NCBI GenBank assembly: GCA_041687675.1
Contig: JAWLBM010000004.1
Location: 62,001-126,000 of the forward strand
Direction: 5' to 3'
Length of the DNA stretch: 64,000 nucleotides
Source: JAWLBM01 sp041687675
Lineage (GTDB): Bacteria > Pseudomonadota > Alphaproteobacteria > Rhizobiales > Pleomorphomonadaceae
Both the position numbers and the translations under genes were made by a program. The notes under the pieces were generated by a model that was not told the DNA's origin, ran no database searches, and was given only the letters and a program-made list of their open reading frames with translations. Shown here piece by piece: positions 16,722 to 25,065 of this stretch; position 1 is the stretch's first letter, and each line of letters opens with the position of its first letter.

Positions 16722-18518
16722 TCAGCGGCTGGGGCGGCGGTCGACCGCCGGGCGGCTGGTCTGCCCCCGCGAGCGATCCTGTTGAACGTTGCGGGTCCGT
16801 TGCACATCGAGGCCGCCGCCCCTCGCCGGGCGCGTCGTCTGCTCCCGGCGCTGCGGCGTGGCCGCCGGGCGCTGGGGCCGCTGCGGTGCGGCCGCCGGGC
16901 GCTGGGGCCGCTGCGGCGCGGCCGCCGGGCGCTGGGGGCGATCCGGTGCGGCCGCCGGGCGCTGGGGCCGCTGCGGCGTGGCCGCCGGGCGCTGGGGACG
17001 TTGCGGCGTGGCCGCCGGGCGCTGGGGGCGGTCCGGAACGGCCGCAGGGCGCTGGGGGCGCTGCGGCTCGGCCCGTCGTTGCTCGGCCCCCTGCTGCAGC
17101 CTGTCGCGCGCCGCATCCCGCGAGGCGCCACCCGCTGGACCCGGCCGGTCGAGGCTCTGGCGGCCGCGATCGCGGTCGCGCGCCGCCTCGGTCACGGAGC
17201 GCTGGCCGCCAAGGGCGCCGTCCCGCAGCGGCGGCCGCGGCCTCGCGGCGTCGACGGGGCGGGTCGACGTCTCGCCGGGGCTGCGCACCCGGTCCGCGGC
17301 GGCCTCGCGCAGCCGGTCCCGCTCGGTCTGCGGCAGGCGGCCACGATCCCCGAGCCGGTCGCGCAAGGCATCGCCGCGATCCGCCGGGACGCGCGGCGGC
17401 TGCGCCGATCCGGGCAGGCGGGCGCCGTCGCCACCGGGCCGGCCGGTCGACACCCGGTCACGGATGATCTCGTCGCGCCGGCGGGTGCGGTCCTCAGGCC
17501 GCGGGCGCCAGCGGTCGTCCGGGCGCAGTCCCGGGCGGTGGCCCGGGCGCAGGCCGGGGGCGATGATGACGGGCGGGCGATAGATGCCGCCGCCGCGCCA
17601 GTGGATATGATGGTGATGATGGACCCGGGTGGGGCCCCACCAGGAACTGCGGTACCAGCGGTTGGTGTTCCAGAGGGAACCGACCACGACGCCGGTGGCG
17701 AAGGCGATCGGCGCGGGGGTCGCCAGGACCGCCGTGGAATGCCCGCGGTTGTCCACCACGATCGTCGCGGGCGCGGCCTGCTCGACGACCACGACCTGCG
17801 GGCCCCCCGCGCCGTCGCCCGCCGCCTCGCGGGCGCCCGCATAGGCGCCGGCGCGCGCCGCCTCGAACAGCAGGTCCGGATCGTAGAGGGGCAGGAAGAT
17901 CACATCCGGGTCGGTCGGGTCGATGAGGATGGCGTCATCCTCGATGCTCACGGTGATCTCGTCGCCGCTGGCGAGGAACCCCGCCGCCTGCGCCATCGCC
18001 CGAAGCCGCTGGACGGCGTCGAGCAGGTCCTCGTCCTGGGTGATCAGGGCATCGCCGAGCGCCTCGGTCCAGTCGAGATCCCCCGCCATGCGCTCCAGCA
18101 CGACCGGAAAGCCGGTCAGCGCCATGATGCTCGGGTCCCAGCCCTGCGCCTCGAGCGCGGCGAAGCGTTCCTCGCCCTCGAGGGCCGCGTTGGTGCGCAC
18201 CCAGCGGTCCGCGCGGACCACGTCGAGGGGGTAGGTGGCGGCGATCAGGATCTGGGCGACGAGCACGTCGGGGAAGAGCGCGATCGGCGCGACCAGCCGC
18301 TCCAGCTCCGCGTCGGAGAAGAGGGGCAAGTCGAGGTCCGGCGGCAGCATCTCCCAAGCGTCCGCATCGCCGGGGCCGGCCGCCGCGACGGCGCTCGCGT
18401 CCCCGCCGTTCGGCGCCGACTGGGCAGATGCGCCGACTACGGCCCATCCCAGCGCCAGCACCCCGAGCAACGCCCCGCACAGCCGACGACCGGCGGCGCT
18501 GCCGAGTGCCATGCGCAT
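16722..18518 (-). CDS. DUF3300 family secreted protein with C-terminal repeats
   Basis: This 598-residue protein has a signal peptide (LLGVLALGWAVVGASAQ) and the DUF3300 domain at residues 60-230 (VAPIALFPDVLVAQILIAAT, YPLDVVRADRWV). A hydrophobic stretch and a His cluster (VHHHHHIHW, near residue 300) come next. The last third is low-complexity, basic and Pro/Arg-rich, and ends in seven 10-residue repeats. The domain is conserved but uncharacterised. It is the first gene of the DUF3300-DUF2950 pair. The repeats may vary between strains and could mediate binding to nucleic acid or cell-wall polymers; that is speculation. Confidence 0.85.
   Translation of the reverse strand: MRMALGSAAGRRLCGALLGVLALGWAVVGASAQSAPNGGDASAVAAAGPGDADAWEMLPPDLDLPLFSDAELERLVAPIALFPDVLVAQILIAATYPLDVVRADRWVRTNAALEGEERFAALEAQGWDPSIMALTGFPVVLERMAGDLDWTEALGDALITQDEDLLDAVQRLRAMAQAAGFLASGDEITVSIEDDAILIDPTDPDVIFLPLYDPDLLFEAARAGAYAGAREAAGDGAGGPQVVVVEQAAPATIVVDNRGHSTAVLATPAPIAFATGVVVGSLWNTNRWYRSSWWGPTRVHHHHHIHWRGGGIYRPPVIIAPGLRPGHRPGLRPDDRWRPRPEDRTRRRDEIIRDRVSTGRPGGDGARLPGSAQPPRVPADRGDALRDRLGDRGRLPQTERDRLREAAADRVRSPGETSTRPVDAARPRPPLRDGALGGQRSVTEAARDRDRGRQSLDRPGPAGGASRDAARDRLQQGAEQRRAEPQRPQRPAAVPDRPQRPAATPQRPQRPAATPQRPQRPAAAPDRPQRPAAAPQRPQRPAAAPQRPQRPAATPQRREQTTRPARGGGLDVQRTRNVQQDRSRGQTSRPAVDRRPSR
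16852..17061 (-). repeat. Tandem 30-bp repeats inside the DUF3300 gene
   Basis: Seven in-frame 30-base units encode the decamer PAA(V/T/A)P(D/Q)RPQR. The unit core on the plus strand is GGCCGCCGGGCGCTGGGG. Differences are mostly at the V/T/A and D/Q positions, so the array is recent or homogenised. It is coding, not a CRISPR: there are no spacers. Confidence 0.85.
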
Positions 18519-18715
18519 GTCTCGCTCCGTACCTTCGAGGGAACCGTCCGGGAGGTTGATCTATTCACATCAGCATACACCAGCATTTTGCGGCTGCGAA
18601 GCGGGCCGGGGTCGACACGCGCGGCGGACGACATTCCCGCGAGGGTGCCTCGCCGACACGACGAAAGCGCCGCGGAGGAGCCGTGGCGCGGGGGAAATCT
18701 TCAAAGCCTGCCGGG

Positions 18716-19039
18716 TCAGTCCAGCAACTCGCACCCGAACCTTCGGGCGGTTGCCGACACAGCCTCATAGTCGGGAAGGGCTTCGTCCTGGCCGGGTATG
18801 CGGCGTTCAGCCGCGGGCTCGCTCGTCGCGATCAGCAGTCGGCCGAAACCGCCCGGCGTCAGTGGGAACAGCATTCGAGCTGGTCCGCGCCGGACGGTAT
18901 AGCGGTTGGGAACATCGCGTGGGCCGAAAACAATCGTGCCGGCTCGGGCCGATATCGTCTTGCCGCCCACCCCGAAATCGATCTCGCCGGAAAGGACGAT
19001 GAAGGTCTCGTCTTCGCGAGGATGGCCGCCTTCGGCCTT
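18716..19039 (-). pseudogene. Truncated cupin-domain protein
   Basis: About 107 residues read as the C-terminal part of a cupin: HPREDETFIVLSGEIDFGVG, RAGTIVFGPRDVPNRYTV and LTPGGFGRLL. The N-terminal part, with the first half of the barrel and a start codon, is missing. Upstream the frame runs into the end of the metallo-hydrolase gene in another frame. It looks like a 5'-deleted remnant, though translation from an internal GTG (18970) is possible. The residual metal-binding motif is HPREDE. Confidence 0.6.
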
Positions 19040-19048
19040 TGACAGCCT

Positions 19049-19900
19049 TCAGGCAGCCCGGACGATGCGGAAGCCTTCCACCTCCCGGACGATCTCCATG
19101 CCCTGCCAGCGGTCGCTGTCGTGGAGGATGATGAGGCGGCCGAGGTCGCCCCCGATTTCCTCGTTGATGCGGTCGATCGCGAGGAGCTGGTCCCAGGTGC
19201 TGCCGACCGCGTTCGCCAGCGGAACGTAGACGCCGTCGTGGTTGTGGCCGCAGATGTTCCGGGAGGAGTAGACGCAGTCGCCGGCGACCACCACGCGCCC
19301 GCGGGCGGTGTCGAGCGAGACGAACTGCTGGCCGAGGGTGTGTCCCTGGCCGAGGCGGACGTGAAGCCCGGGCAGGAGGTTGTCGCGGTCGCCGTCGACG
19401 AGGTTCAGCCGGTGCTCGACCGAGGCGTCGAACGCGCGTCGCAGGTCGTCCGGGTTGATGATCGCCGTCAGGAAGCCGAAGCGCGGTGGCATCGCCATCG
19501 CCTCGTGCCAGCTGAGCAGTTCCCTCTTCTGGATGTGGATGCGGGCGCGCGGGAACTCGCCGATCGATCCCATGTGGTCGAAATGCGCGTGGCTGATGAC
19601 GATGTCGGTCACGTCCTCGGGCCCGACGCCGAGTTCCGCCAGCATCCGCACCGGCGAGATCCAGTGGGGGATGCCGAAGCGGACGCTCATCTCCTCGCCG
19701 ATGCCCTCCTTCATGAATCCGGTGTCGACGAGGACGACGCTCCCGGCCCGGCGGGCGAGCACGAAGGAGAACGGCAGGTCGACGGTGCCCGCGTCATGGG
19801 CGCCGTGGACGAGGCTCGCCACCGGCTGGTCCTTCGACCGGGCGAATTCGATGACATGGAGCTCCCAGAGGGCGGACGGGTCGGCGGCCGGGGCGGACAT
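19049..19900 (-). CDS. Metallo-beta-lactamase-fold hydrolase, N-acyl-homoserine-lactonase-like
   Basis: This 283-residue MBL-fold enzyme has the complete dinuclear zinc site: HAHFDHMG (His104, His106, Asp108, His109), GHTLGQQFVSLD, AGDCVY and the late His in ILHDSDRW. The order and spacing resemble AHL lactonases of the AttM/AiiA type, which open lactone rings; other lactones or sugar lactones are equally possible. It lies 10 bases after the ABC permease gene of a ribose-type importer, so it probably belongs to that operon. A sugar-lactone or ester substrate would fit the context better than a signal molecule. Confidence 0.8.
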   Translation of the reverse strand: MSAPAADPSALWELHVIEFARSKDQPVASLVHGAHDAGTVDLPFSFVLARRAGSVVLVDTGFMKEGIGEEMSVRFGIPHWISPVRMLAELGVGPEDVTDIVISHAHFDHMGSIGEFPRARIHIQKRELLSWHEAMAMPPRFGFLTAIINPDDLRRAFDASVEHRLNLVDGDRDNLLPGLHVRLGQGHTLGQQFVSLDTARGRVVVAGDCVYSSRNICGHNHDGVYVPLANAVGSTWDQLLAIDRINEEIGGDLGRLIILHDSDRWQGMEIVREVEGFRIVRAA

Positions 19901-19910
19901 GGTCTCTCCT

Positions 19911-20906
19911 TCAGCTTTCGGACAGGGCGCGGCCGAGGCTGGCGAGGCCCACCGCGAAGATGAGGATGGCGCCCTGGAAGATGTACTGGGAGAAGGTCGG
20001 GGCGCCGAAGATGTTGAGGCCGTTGAAGCCGAAGGCGATGATCAGCACGCCGACGAAGGTGCCGAGCACGTGGAACTCGCCGTCGCGGAGCGTCGCGGAC
20101 CCGAGGAAGACGGCCGCGAAGGCTGTGAGGAGATAGCCGTCGCCGGCGCTCGCCGTGCCGCTGCCGAGCCGGGAGGCGAGCAGCACGCCGGTGAGCGCGG
20201 CGCACATCCCGGAGACGACGAAGCCCAGGATCTTGATCCGGTCCACGTCGATGCCGGCGAGCCGCGCCGCCGCGGGATTGCCGCCGACCGCCTGGATCTC
20301 CTGGCCGAGGGCGGTGCGCTCGACCAGCACCCACAGCGCGACCAGGACGATCGCCATGAAGACGATGTTGTTGGGGATGCCGAACAGCCAGCGCCCCAGC
20401 GAGACCTGCAGGAACGCCTCCGGCACGCCGGCGACGATGGGAACGCCCGCCGAATAGGCGAAGGCGAGGCCCGTCAGGATCGTGCCGACGCCGAGGGTGG
20501 CGATCACCGAGTTCACCTTCGCCTTGGTGACGATGAGGCCGTTGACGAGCCCGATCAGGGCGCCGAGGGCGACCACGATGGCGATCGCCAGGGCGATCGG
20601 CAGGCCGTTGCCGACGATCAGCCCGGTGACGAGGATCCCGTGCAGGCTGGCGGCGAAGCCGATCGAGAGGTCGAGTTCGCCGACCACCACGGCGAGCGTC
20701 AGTCCGCCGGCGATGATCATGGCCAGCGAGGCCTGGTTCAGCACGTTGGTGAAGTTGCCGAGGGTCGGGAACGCGCGCGGGGAGAGGAACGAGAAGGCGA
20801 CGATCATGGCCAGGAGCCCGATGATCGTGCCGTAGCGCGCGAGGACGCCGAGGACGAGCTTGGAGCGCGGGGACAATCCGCGTGCCGGTGTCGCGGCGAT
20901 GGTCAT
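19911..20906 (-). CDS. Ribose-type ABC transporter permease (RbsC-like)
   Basis: This 331-residue permease of the CUT2 family has about ten hydrophobic segments. Family-like stretches are GGLTLAVVVGELDLSIGF, LVERTALGQEIQAVGGNPAA and RLAGIDVDRIKILGFVVSG. The start codon overlaps the stop of the ATPase gene by four bases, which decides the start. It forms the membrane channel for the sugar carried by the binding protein at 22492-23433. Confidence 0.9.
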   Translation of the reverse strand: MTIAATPARGLSPRSKLVLGVLARYGTIIGLLAMIVAFSFLSPRAFPTLGNFTNVLNQASLAMIIAGGLTLAVVVGELDLSIGFAASLHGILVTGLIVGNGLPIALAIAIVVALGALIGLVNGLIVTKAKVNSVIATLGVGTILTGLAFAYSAGVPIVAGVPEAFLQVSLGRWLFGIPNNIVFMAIVLVALWVLVERTALGQEIQAVGGNPAAARLAGIDVDRIKILGFVVSGMCAALTGVLLASRLGSGTASAGDGYLLTAFAAVFLGSATLRDGEFHVLGTFVGVLIIAFGFNGLNIFGAPTFSQYIFQGAILIFAVGLASLGRALSES

Positions 20907-22462
20907 GGGACGGTCTCCTCGGCGGGATGGCCTTCGGCGTAGCTGGCCTCGACGATGGCGTTGCGGGTGATCGCCGAGCCGGCGAGTTCCCGGACGATGC
21001 GGCCTTCGGACATGACCAGCACGCGGTCGCAGAGGTCCGGCAGCTCGTCGGGCTCGCTGGAGATCACCAGCACGGCCATGCCGTCCTCGGCGAGCTTGCG
21101 GATCAGGCGGTGGATCTCGCCGCGCGCGCCGATGTCGACCCCGCGGGTCGGTTCGTCGAGGATGAGGATCCGCGGCCGCCGCATGAGCCAGCGGCCGATC
21201 ACCACCTTCTGCTGGTTGCCGCCGGAAAGGCGGCCCACCGGCTGGTCCGGCCCGGACGTCTTGATGGCGAGGTCCCGGATGATGGCCTCGGAAAGCGCCG
21301 TCTGCCGGCGGCGGCTGACCAGCGGCAGGCCGCGGCCATGGACGATGGCGGCGAGGTTCGCGATCTGAAGATTGAACGCGACGCTCTTCGTGAGCACCAG
21401 CCCCTCCGACCGCCGCTCCTCCGGAACGAAGCCGAGGCCCGCGGCCACCGCGTCGGAGGGGGCGCGAGGGGCGAAAGGCCGCCCGTCGAGCGTCATCGCC
21501 CCCTGGTGGGGACGGTCCGCCCCGAACACGACACGGGCGAGTTCGCTGCGCCCGGCGCCGACGAGGCCGCCGATCCCGAGCACCTCGCCCCGATGCAGCT
21601 CGAAGCTGACGCCGGCCACCTTGGGCTCGCGGGCGAGCCCCTCGACCCTCAGGACCGGCTCGTCGCGCCCGGGCGGGCGCGGGGCGTGGGACAGGTGCTC
21701 GACGGCGCCGCCGACGATCGCCGTGACGAGGGCCTGTCTGGTGATCTCCTCGCCCTCGAGCCCGGCGACGCGGCTGCCGTCGCGGAACACCGTCACCCGC
21801 GAGCACAGGCGGGTGATCTCGTCCAGTCGGTGGGAGACGTAGAGAACCGAGACGCCGCCGGCGGCGAGATCCGAGATGATCGCGAAGAGCTTCTCCGCCT
21901 CGCTCTCCGACAGCGAGGCGGTCGGCTCGTCCATGACGATCAGGCGGGCCTTCCGCACCAGCGCCCGGCAGATGCTGACCAGCCAGATCTCCGCGGTCGG
22001 CAGCCCGTTGATCCTGGCGCCGAGCGGAGCGGTGATGCCGACGCGCCGCGCCAGCGGCTCCACCTCGCGCTCGGCCGCCGCCCAGTCGACGAACCCGAAG
22101 CGGGTCTTCTTCGGCAGTCCGAGCATGATGTTCTGGAGAACGGACATCCCCGGGATGTAGGCGAGTTCCTGGTGGATGAAGCTCATGCCGAGCTCATTGG
22201 CCCGGTGGGGCGTCGTGACCTCGACCTCGCGGCCGTCGACGAGGATCCTGCCGGCGTCGGGCTGCACGAGCCCGGCGAGGACGCGGATCAGCGTCGACTT
22301 GCCGGCGCCGTTCGCCCCGACGAGGCCGTGGACCTCGCCGGGACGGATGTCGATGGAAACCCCGCGCAGCGCCTGGACGCCGCCGAAGGCCTTCGCGACC
22401 CCCTCCGCCGACACCAGGGACCGCTCGACGTCGCGGGAAGGCAGTGTCTCGGTCGCCTGCAT
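20903..22462 (-). CDS. Ribose-type ABC transporter ATP-binding protein (RbsA-like, two NBDs)
   Basis: This 519-residue protein carries two fused nucleotide-binding domains. Domain 1 has Walker A GANGAGKST and Walker B LIVMDEPTAS, but where LSxGxQQ is expected it reads LPTAEIWLVSICRAL, so the signature is degenerate. Domain 2 has the usual weak Walker A GLVGAGRSEL, a canonical signature LSGGNQQKVVIGR and Walker B ILILDEPTRGVD. The start ATG is about 30 bases after the binding-protein gene. It energises import with the RbsC-like permease. Confidence 0.9.
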   Translation of the reverse strand: MQATETLPSRDVERSLVSAEGVAKAFGGVQALRGVSIDIRPGEVHGLVGANGAGKSTLIRVLAGLVQPDAGRILVDGREVEVTTPHRANELGMSFIHQELAYIPGMSVLQNIMLGLPKKTRFGFVDWAAAEREVEPLARRVGITAPLGARINGLPTAEIWLVSICRALVRKARLIVMDEPTASLSESEAEKLFAIISDLAAGGVSVLYVSHRLDEITRLCSRVTVFRDGSRVAGLEGEEITRQALVTAIVGGAVEHLSHAPRPPGRDEPVLRVEGLAREPKVAGVSFELHRGEVLGIGGLVGAGRSELARVVFGADRPHQGAMTLDGRPFAPRAPSDAVAAGLGFVPEERRSEGLVLTKSVAFNLQIANLAAIVHGRGLPLVSRRRQTALSEAIIRDLAIKTSGPDQPVGRLSGGNQQKVVIGRWLMRRPRILILDEPTRGVDIGARGEIHRLIRKLAEDGMAVLVISSEPDELPDLCDRVLVMSEGRIVRELAGSAITRNAIVEASYAEGHPAEETVP

Positions 22463-22491
22463 GCCGCCGCCCGGGGTTCGGTTCCCGCCGC

Positions 22492-23433
22492 CTACTGCAG
22501 CGCGTCGGGGTGCTCGGCGATGAAGCTCTCGACGGTGTCCTGGGTGATCAGGACGGCCGGAACCTCCTCCGCCTTCGGCTGCCAGGCGTCGCCCGCCTTG
22601 ACGATCTCGTCGAGCAGCATGACCATGTTGTAGCCCTCGGTCTCGCTGTCCTGCCAGGCCGTCGCGGTCATGTGGCCGTTCCTGATGTTCTCGATCGCCT
22701 GGGCGTTGCCGTTGACCCCGTAGACCTTGACGTCCGTGCGGCCCTGCTGGCGCAGCGAGCCGATCGCGCCGATCGCCGGGTCGTCCCAGCAGCCCCAGAT
22801 CGCGAGGTTGCCGTCGCCCTCGGGATGCGAGGCGAGCCAGGCGTTGGCGTACTGGGCCCCATCCTCGAAGTAGCCGGGGATGCGGACCTCGTTCTTGGTC
22901 ACCTCGATCTCGGGGTGCGCGGCGACGATCTCGTCGAACAGCGTCTCGCGATTGCGGCAGACCTCGCCGGTCCGGTAGGTGAGGGCCAGCACGTTGCCCT
23001 TGCCGCCGAGATCCTCGACCAGCTGCTCGATCACCGGCTCGGCGATCGGGGCGCCGGAGCCGTTCGTCGCCGCGACGCTGGAGCCGAGGCCGCCGCCCCA
23101 GGTCACCACCGGGATGCCGGCGGACTCGGCAGCGGCGAGGCCGGCGCCGATCGAGGAGTAGGGGAACACCATGTCGATGATGGCGTGGGCGTCGCGCTGG
23201 GCGAAGTTCTGGATCGCGGCGTTGGCCTGGTCGGCGCTGCCGGCGGCGTCGATCACGCTCACCTCCCAGCCGAGTTCCTCGGCGGCCCGCGTCGCGCCCT
23301 TGATGTAGCGGACGTTGTTGGCCTCCGTTGCGGCGATCGACACGATCCCGAGGAGCGGCTTGTCCTGGGCGAGCGACGGTCCGGCCATGGCAATGGCGCT
23401 GGCCGCGAGTGCGGCCGCTGCGACGATCTTCAT
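22492..23433 (-). CDS. Sugar ABC transporter substrate-binding protein (RbsB-like)
   Basis: This 313-residue periplasmic binding protein (Peripla_BP_4 type) has signal peptide AAAALAASAIAMAGPSLAQD and a good Shine-Dalgarno (GAGGAAGCAGGG) before the ATG. The mature protein starts with LLGIVSIAATEANNVRYIKG. It is the first gene of the operon binding protein-ATPase-permease-metallohydrolase. The LacI-type regulator is transcribed divergently from a 180-base gap with two related operator-like elements. The sugar is unknown. Confidence 0.9.
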   Translation of the reverse strand: MKIVAAAALAASAIAMAGPSLAQDKPLLGIVSIAATEANNVRYIKGATRAAEELGWEVSVIDAAGSADQANAAIQNFAQRDAHAIIDMVFPYSSIGAGLAAAESAGIPVVTWGGGLGSSVAATNGSGAPIAEPVIEQLVEDLGGKGNVLALTYRTGEVCRNRETLFDEIVAAHPEIEVTKNEVRIPGYFEDGAQYANAWLASHPEGDGNLAIWGCWDDPAIGAIGSLRQQGRTDVKVYGVNGNAQAIENIRNGHMTATAWQDSETEGYNMVMLLDEIVKAGDAWQPKAEEVPAVLITQDTVESFIAEHPDALQ

Positions 23434-23494
23434 CCCTGCTTCCTCCCTGATACCCGGCCCGATGCATCGCGCGGGTCGCGGGTGAACGCCTCCT

Positions 23495-23505
23495 AACCGT
23501 TTCGC
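23495..23505. promoter_or_regulatory. Candidate LacI operator half A
   Basis: AACCGTTTCGC lies 62 bases upstream of the binding-protein start. The exact reverse complement occurs at 23590-23600, so the two elements face each other across the divergent promoter region. Confidence 0.45.
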
Positions 23506-23589
23506 TGATGTTCGGCGAACTTGACTGCCGGGGCAAGTGGGTTTTCCGAAAAATCTTCTGGACAGGCGCAAACAGCCCGCGCAAGTTTG

Positions 23590-23603
23590 GCGAAACGGTT
23601 TGC
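23590..23603. promoter_or_regulatory. Candidate LacI operator B
   Basis: GCGAAACGGTTTGC is an imperfect dyad centred on CG, as LacI-family sites are. It lies 10 bases before the LacI-type start codon, where bound repressor would block its own gene. Its first 11 bases are the inverted copy of the element at 23495-23505. Confidence 0.5.
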
Positions 23604-23613
23604 TGGACGAGCA

Positions 23614-24630
23614 ATGGCGACCATCAGGGACGTGGCGGCTGCGGCGGGGGTATCGACGGCGACCGTGTCGGCGGTGCTGAACGACAGCGCCTATGTCAGC
23701 CCGCAGCTCCGGGGGCGGGTGCTGGCCGCCATTGAGGACCTCAGCTACACGCCCTCCATGATGGCCCGCCGGCTGAAGAAGGGGCGGAGCCACCTCATCG
23801 CGCTCGTCGTGGCGGACCTTGCGAACCCCTTCTTCTCCCGGATCGTCTGCGCCGCCGAGGCGGCGGTGGCGGCATGGGGCTACTCGCTGGTCGTGTTCAA
23901 CAGCGACGAGAAGCCAGAAAGCGAGAAGCGGATCCTGGCGCGGGCGAAGCTGCTCTCCTGCGACGGCGTCGTGCTGGTGCCGGTGGGGCTGCCCTCCACC
24001 TATGCGCAGCGCGAAAGCGATGCGCCCTCCGCGCCCATGGTGCTGTTCGGCCGGGTGGTCGACGACAACCGGTCGGACACCGTCACCATCGACAACGAGG
24101 CCGCCGGGCGACAGGTCACCAACTACCTCCTCGACCTCGGCCACCGCCGGATCGGCTCGATCACCGGGCCGCTGCACCTGACGACGGCGAAGGGCCGCCT
24201 CGACGGGATGCTGCAGGCGATGAGCGCCCGCGGTCTCGCCCCCGAGCCCGGGCACGTCCGGTCGGGGGAGTTCCGCGAGGACGTCGCCTACTCCGTGGCG
24301 CGCGAACTGCTCGAGGGCCGCAATCCCCCGAGCGCCCTCTACGTCGCGAACGGCGTGATGGCGCTCGGCGTCATGCGGGCGCTGGCCGATCTCGGTCTGA
24401 AGTGCCCCGACGACCTCTCGCTTGCCTCCACCGACACCATCCCCGGGATCGGCGGCCTCCGGCCGCGGCTCACCCGCACGGAACACCCCATCCTGGAGAT
24501 GACGAACGAGGCGCTCCGGATGCTCGTCAACCGGATCGACCGCGGCGTCGATGGTCCGCCGCGACACGTGGTTTTCCCGCCGACGCTTGTGGTCGGCGAG
24601 AGCTGCGGGCCGTATTCCGGGCCGAAGTAG
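23614..24630 (+). CDS. LacI-family transcriptional regulator
   Basis: This 338-residue repressor begins MATIRDVAAAAGVSTATVSA; an in-frame upstream start would place extra residues before the helix-turn-helix and cover an operator-like site, so it was rejected. The N-terminal HTH and hinge helix (SMMARRLKKGRSHLIALVV) are followed by a periplasmic-binding-protein-like sensor domain (LANPFFSRIV, DNEAAGRQVTNYLLDLGHRR, LSLASTD). It is divergent from the ribose-type ABC operon and likely controls it in response to that sugar. Confidence 0.92.
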   Translation: MATIRDVAAAAGVSTATVSAVLNDSAYVSPQLRGRVLAAIEDLSYTPSMMARRLKKGRSHLIALVVADLANPFFSRIVCAAEAAVAAWGYSLVVFNSDEKPESEKRILARAKLLSCDGVVLVPVGLPSTYAQRESDAPSAPMVLFGRVVDDNRSDTVTIDNEAAGRQVTNYLLDLGHRRIGSITGPLHLTTAKGRLDGMLQAMSARGLAPEPGHVRSGEFREDVAYSVARELLEGRNPPSALYVANGVMALGVMRALADLGLKCPDDLSLASTDTIPGIGGLRPRLTRTEHPILEMTNEALRMLVNRIDRGVDGPPRHVVFPPTLVVGESCGPYSGPK

Positions 24631-24849
24631 CACACGGATCGTCCGTCGGACCTGCCCGGCGCCGGGCGAGCGGAACCGGGCCGGAGCTCCGCCCGGCCGA
24701 GGCGGGCCATGCCGGCCGGAGACTGCCGTTACACGGCGATCGGCGCCGGGACGGCGAGCGTGCGGCGCCCGGCCGCCGGGCCGTGCCCGTCCGCATCGGT
24801 CCCACCGACGATCACGCAACCTGGCCTGGCCGGCATCGTCCCAGGCCGG

Positions 24850-24960
24850 CCGGTCGGATCTGGGCAGCTTCGCCGTGAGGCTCCAGACAAGCCCCTCGGG
24901 CCGGAAGTCGAGCCGGACCTCGGCGGGCCGATCACCACCGAGCCGAAGCCCTGCCGTGTC
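24850..24960 (-). pseudogene. Possible remnant of an HWE-type histidine kinase C-terminus
   Basis: In the 435-base gap between the LacI and sulfatase genes, one minus frame gives AEVRLDFRPEGLVWSLTAKL. A second frame just upstream gives GFGSVVIG. Together they resemble the end of the HWE kinase ATPase domain (GFGxxLI...GGxVxLxxxPEGLVxxxxxPL). It is short and split by a frame change. The rest of 24631-25065 shows nothing. Confidence 0.25.
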
Positions 24961-25065
24961 GGCGGCGTGACCCGGCGCCCGCCGCTCTCTCCTCCCGGCG
25001 CGTGCCGAGCACCGGCGTGTCGGCCGCAGCCGCCCGGCTCCCGCGACCGGGTCTCGTCTCCCGGG

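Noticed and set aside
16852..17061. CRISPR-like array
   Set aside because: Repeats are contiguous 30-bp units without spacers and lie in frame inside the DUF3300 gene.
19049..19900. Firm naming of the MBL enzyme as a quorum-quenching AHL lactonase
   Set aside because: Metal ligands are shared by many MBL hydrolases and the operon context is sugar uptake; only lactonase-like is justified.
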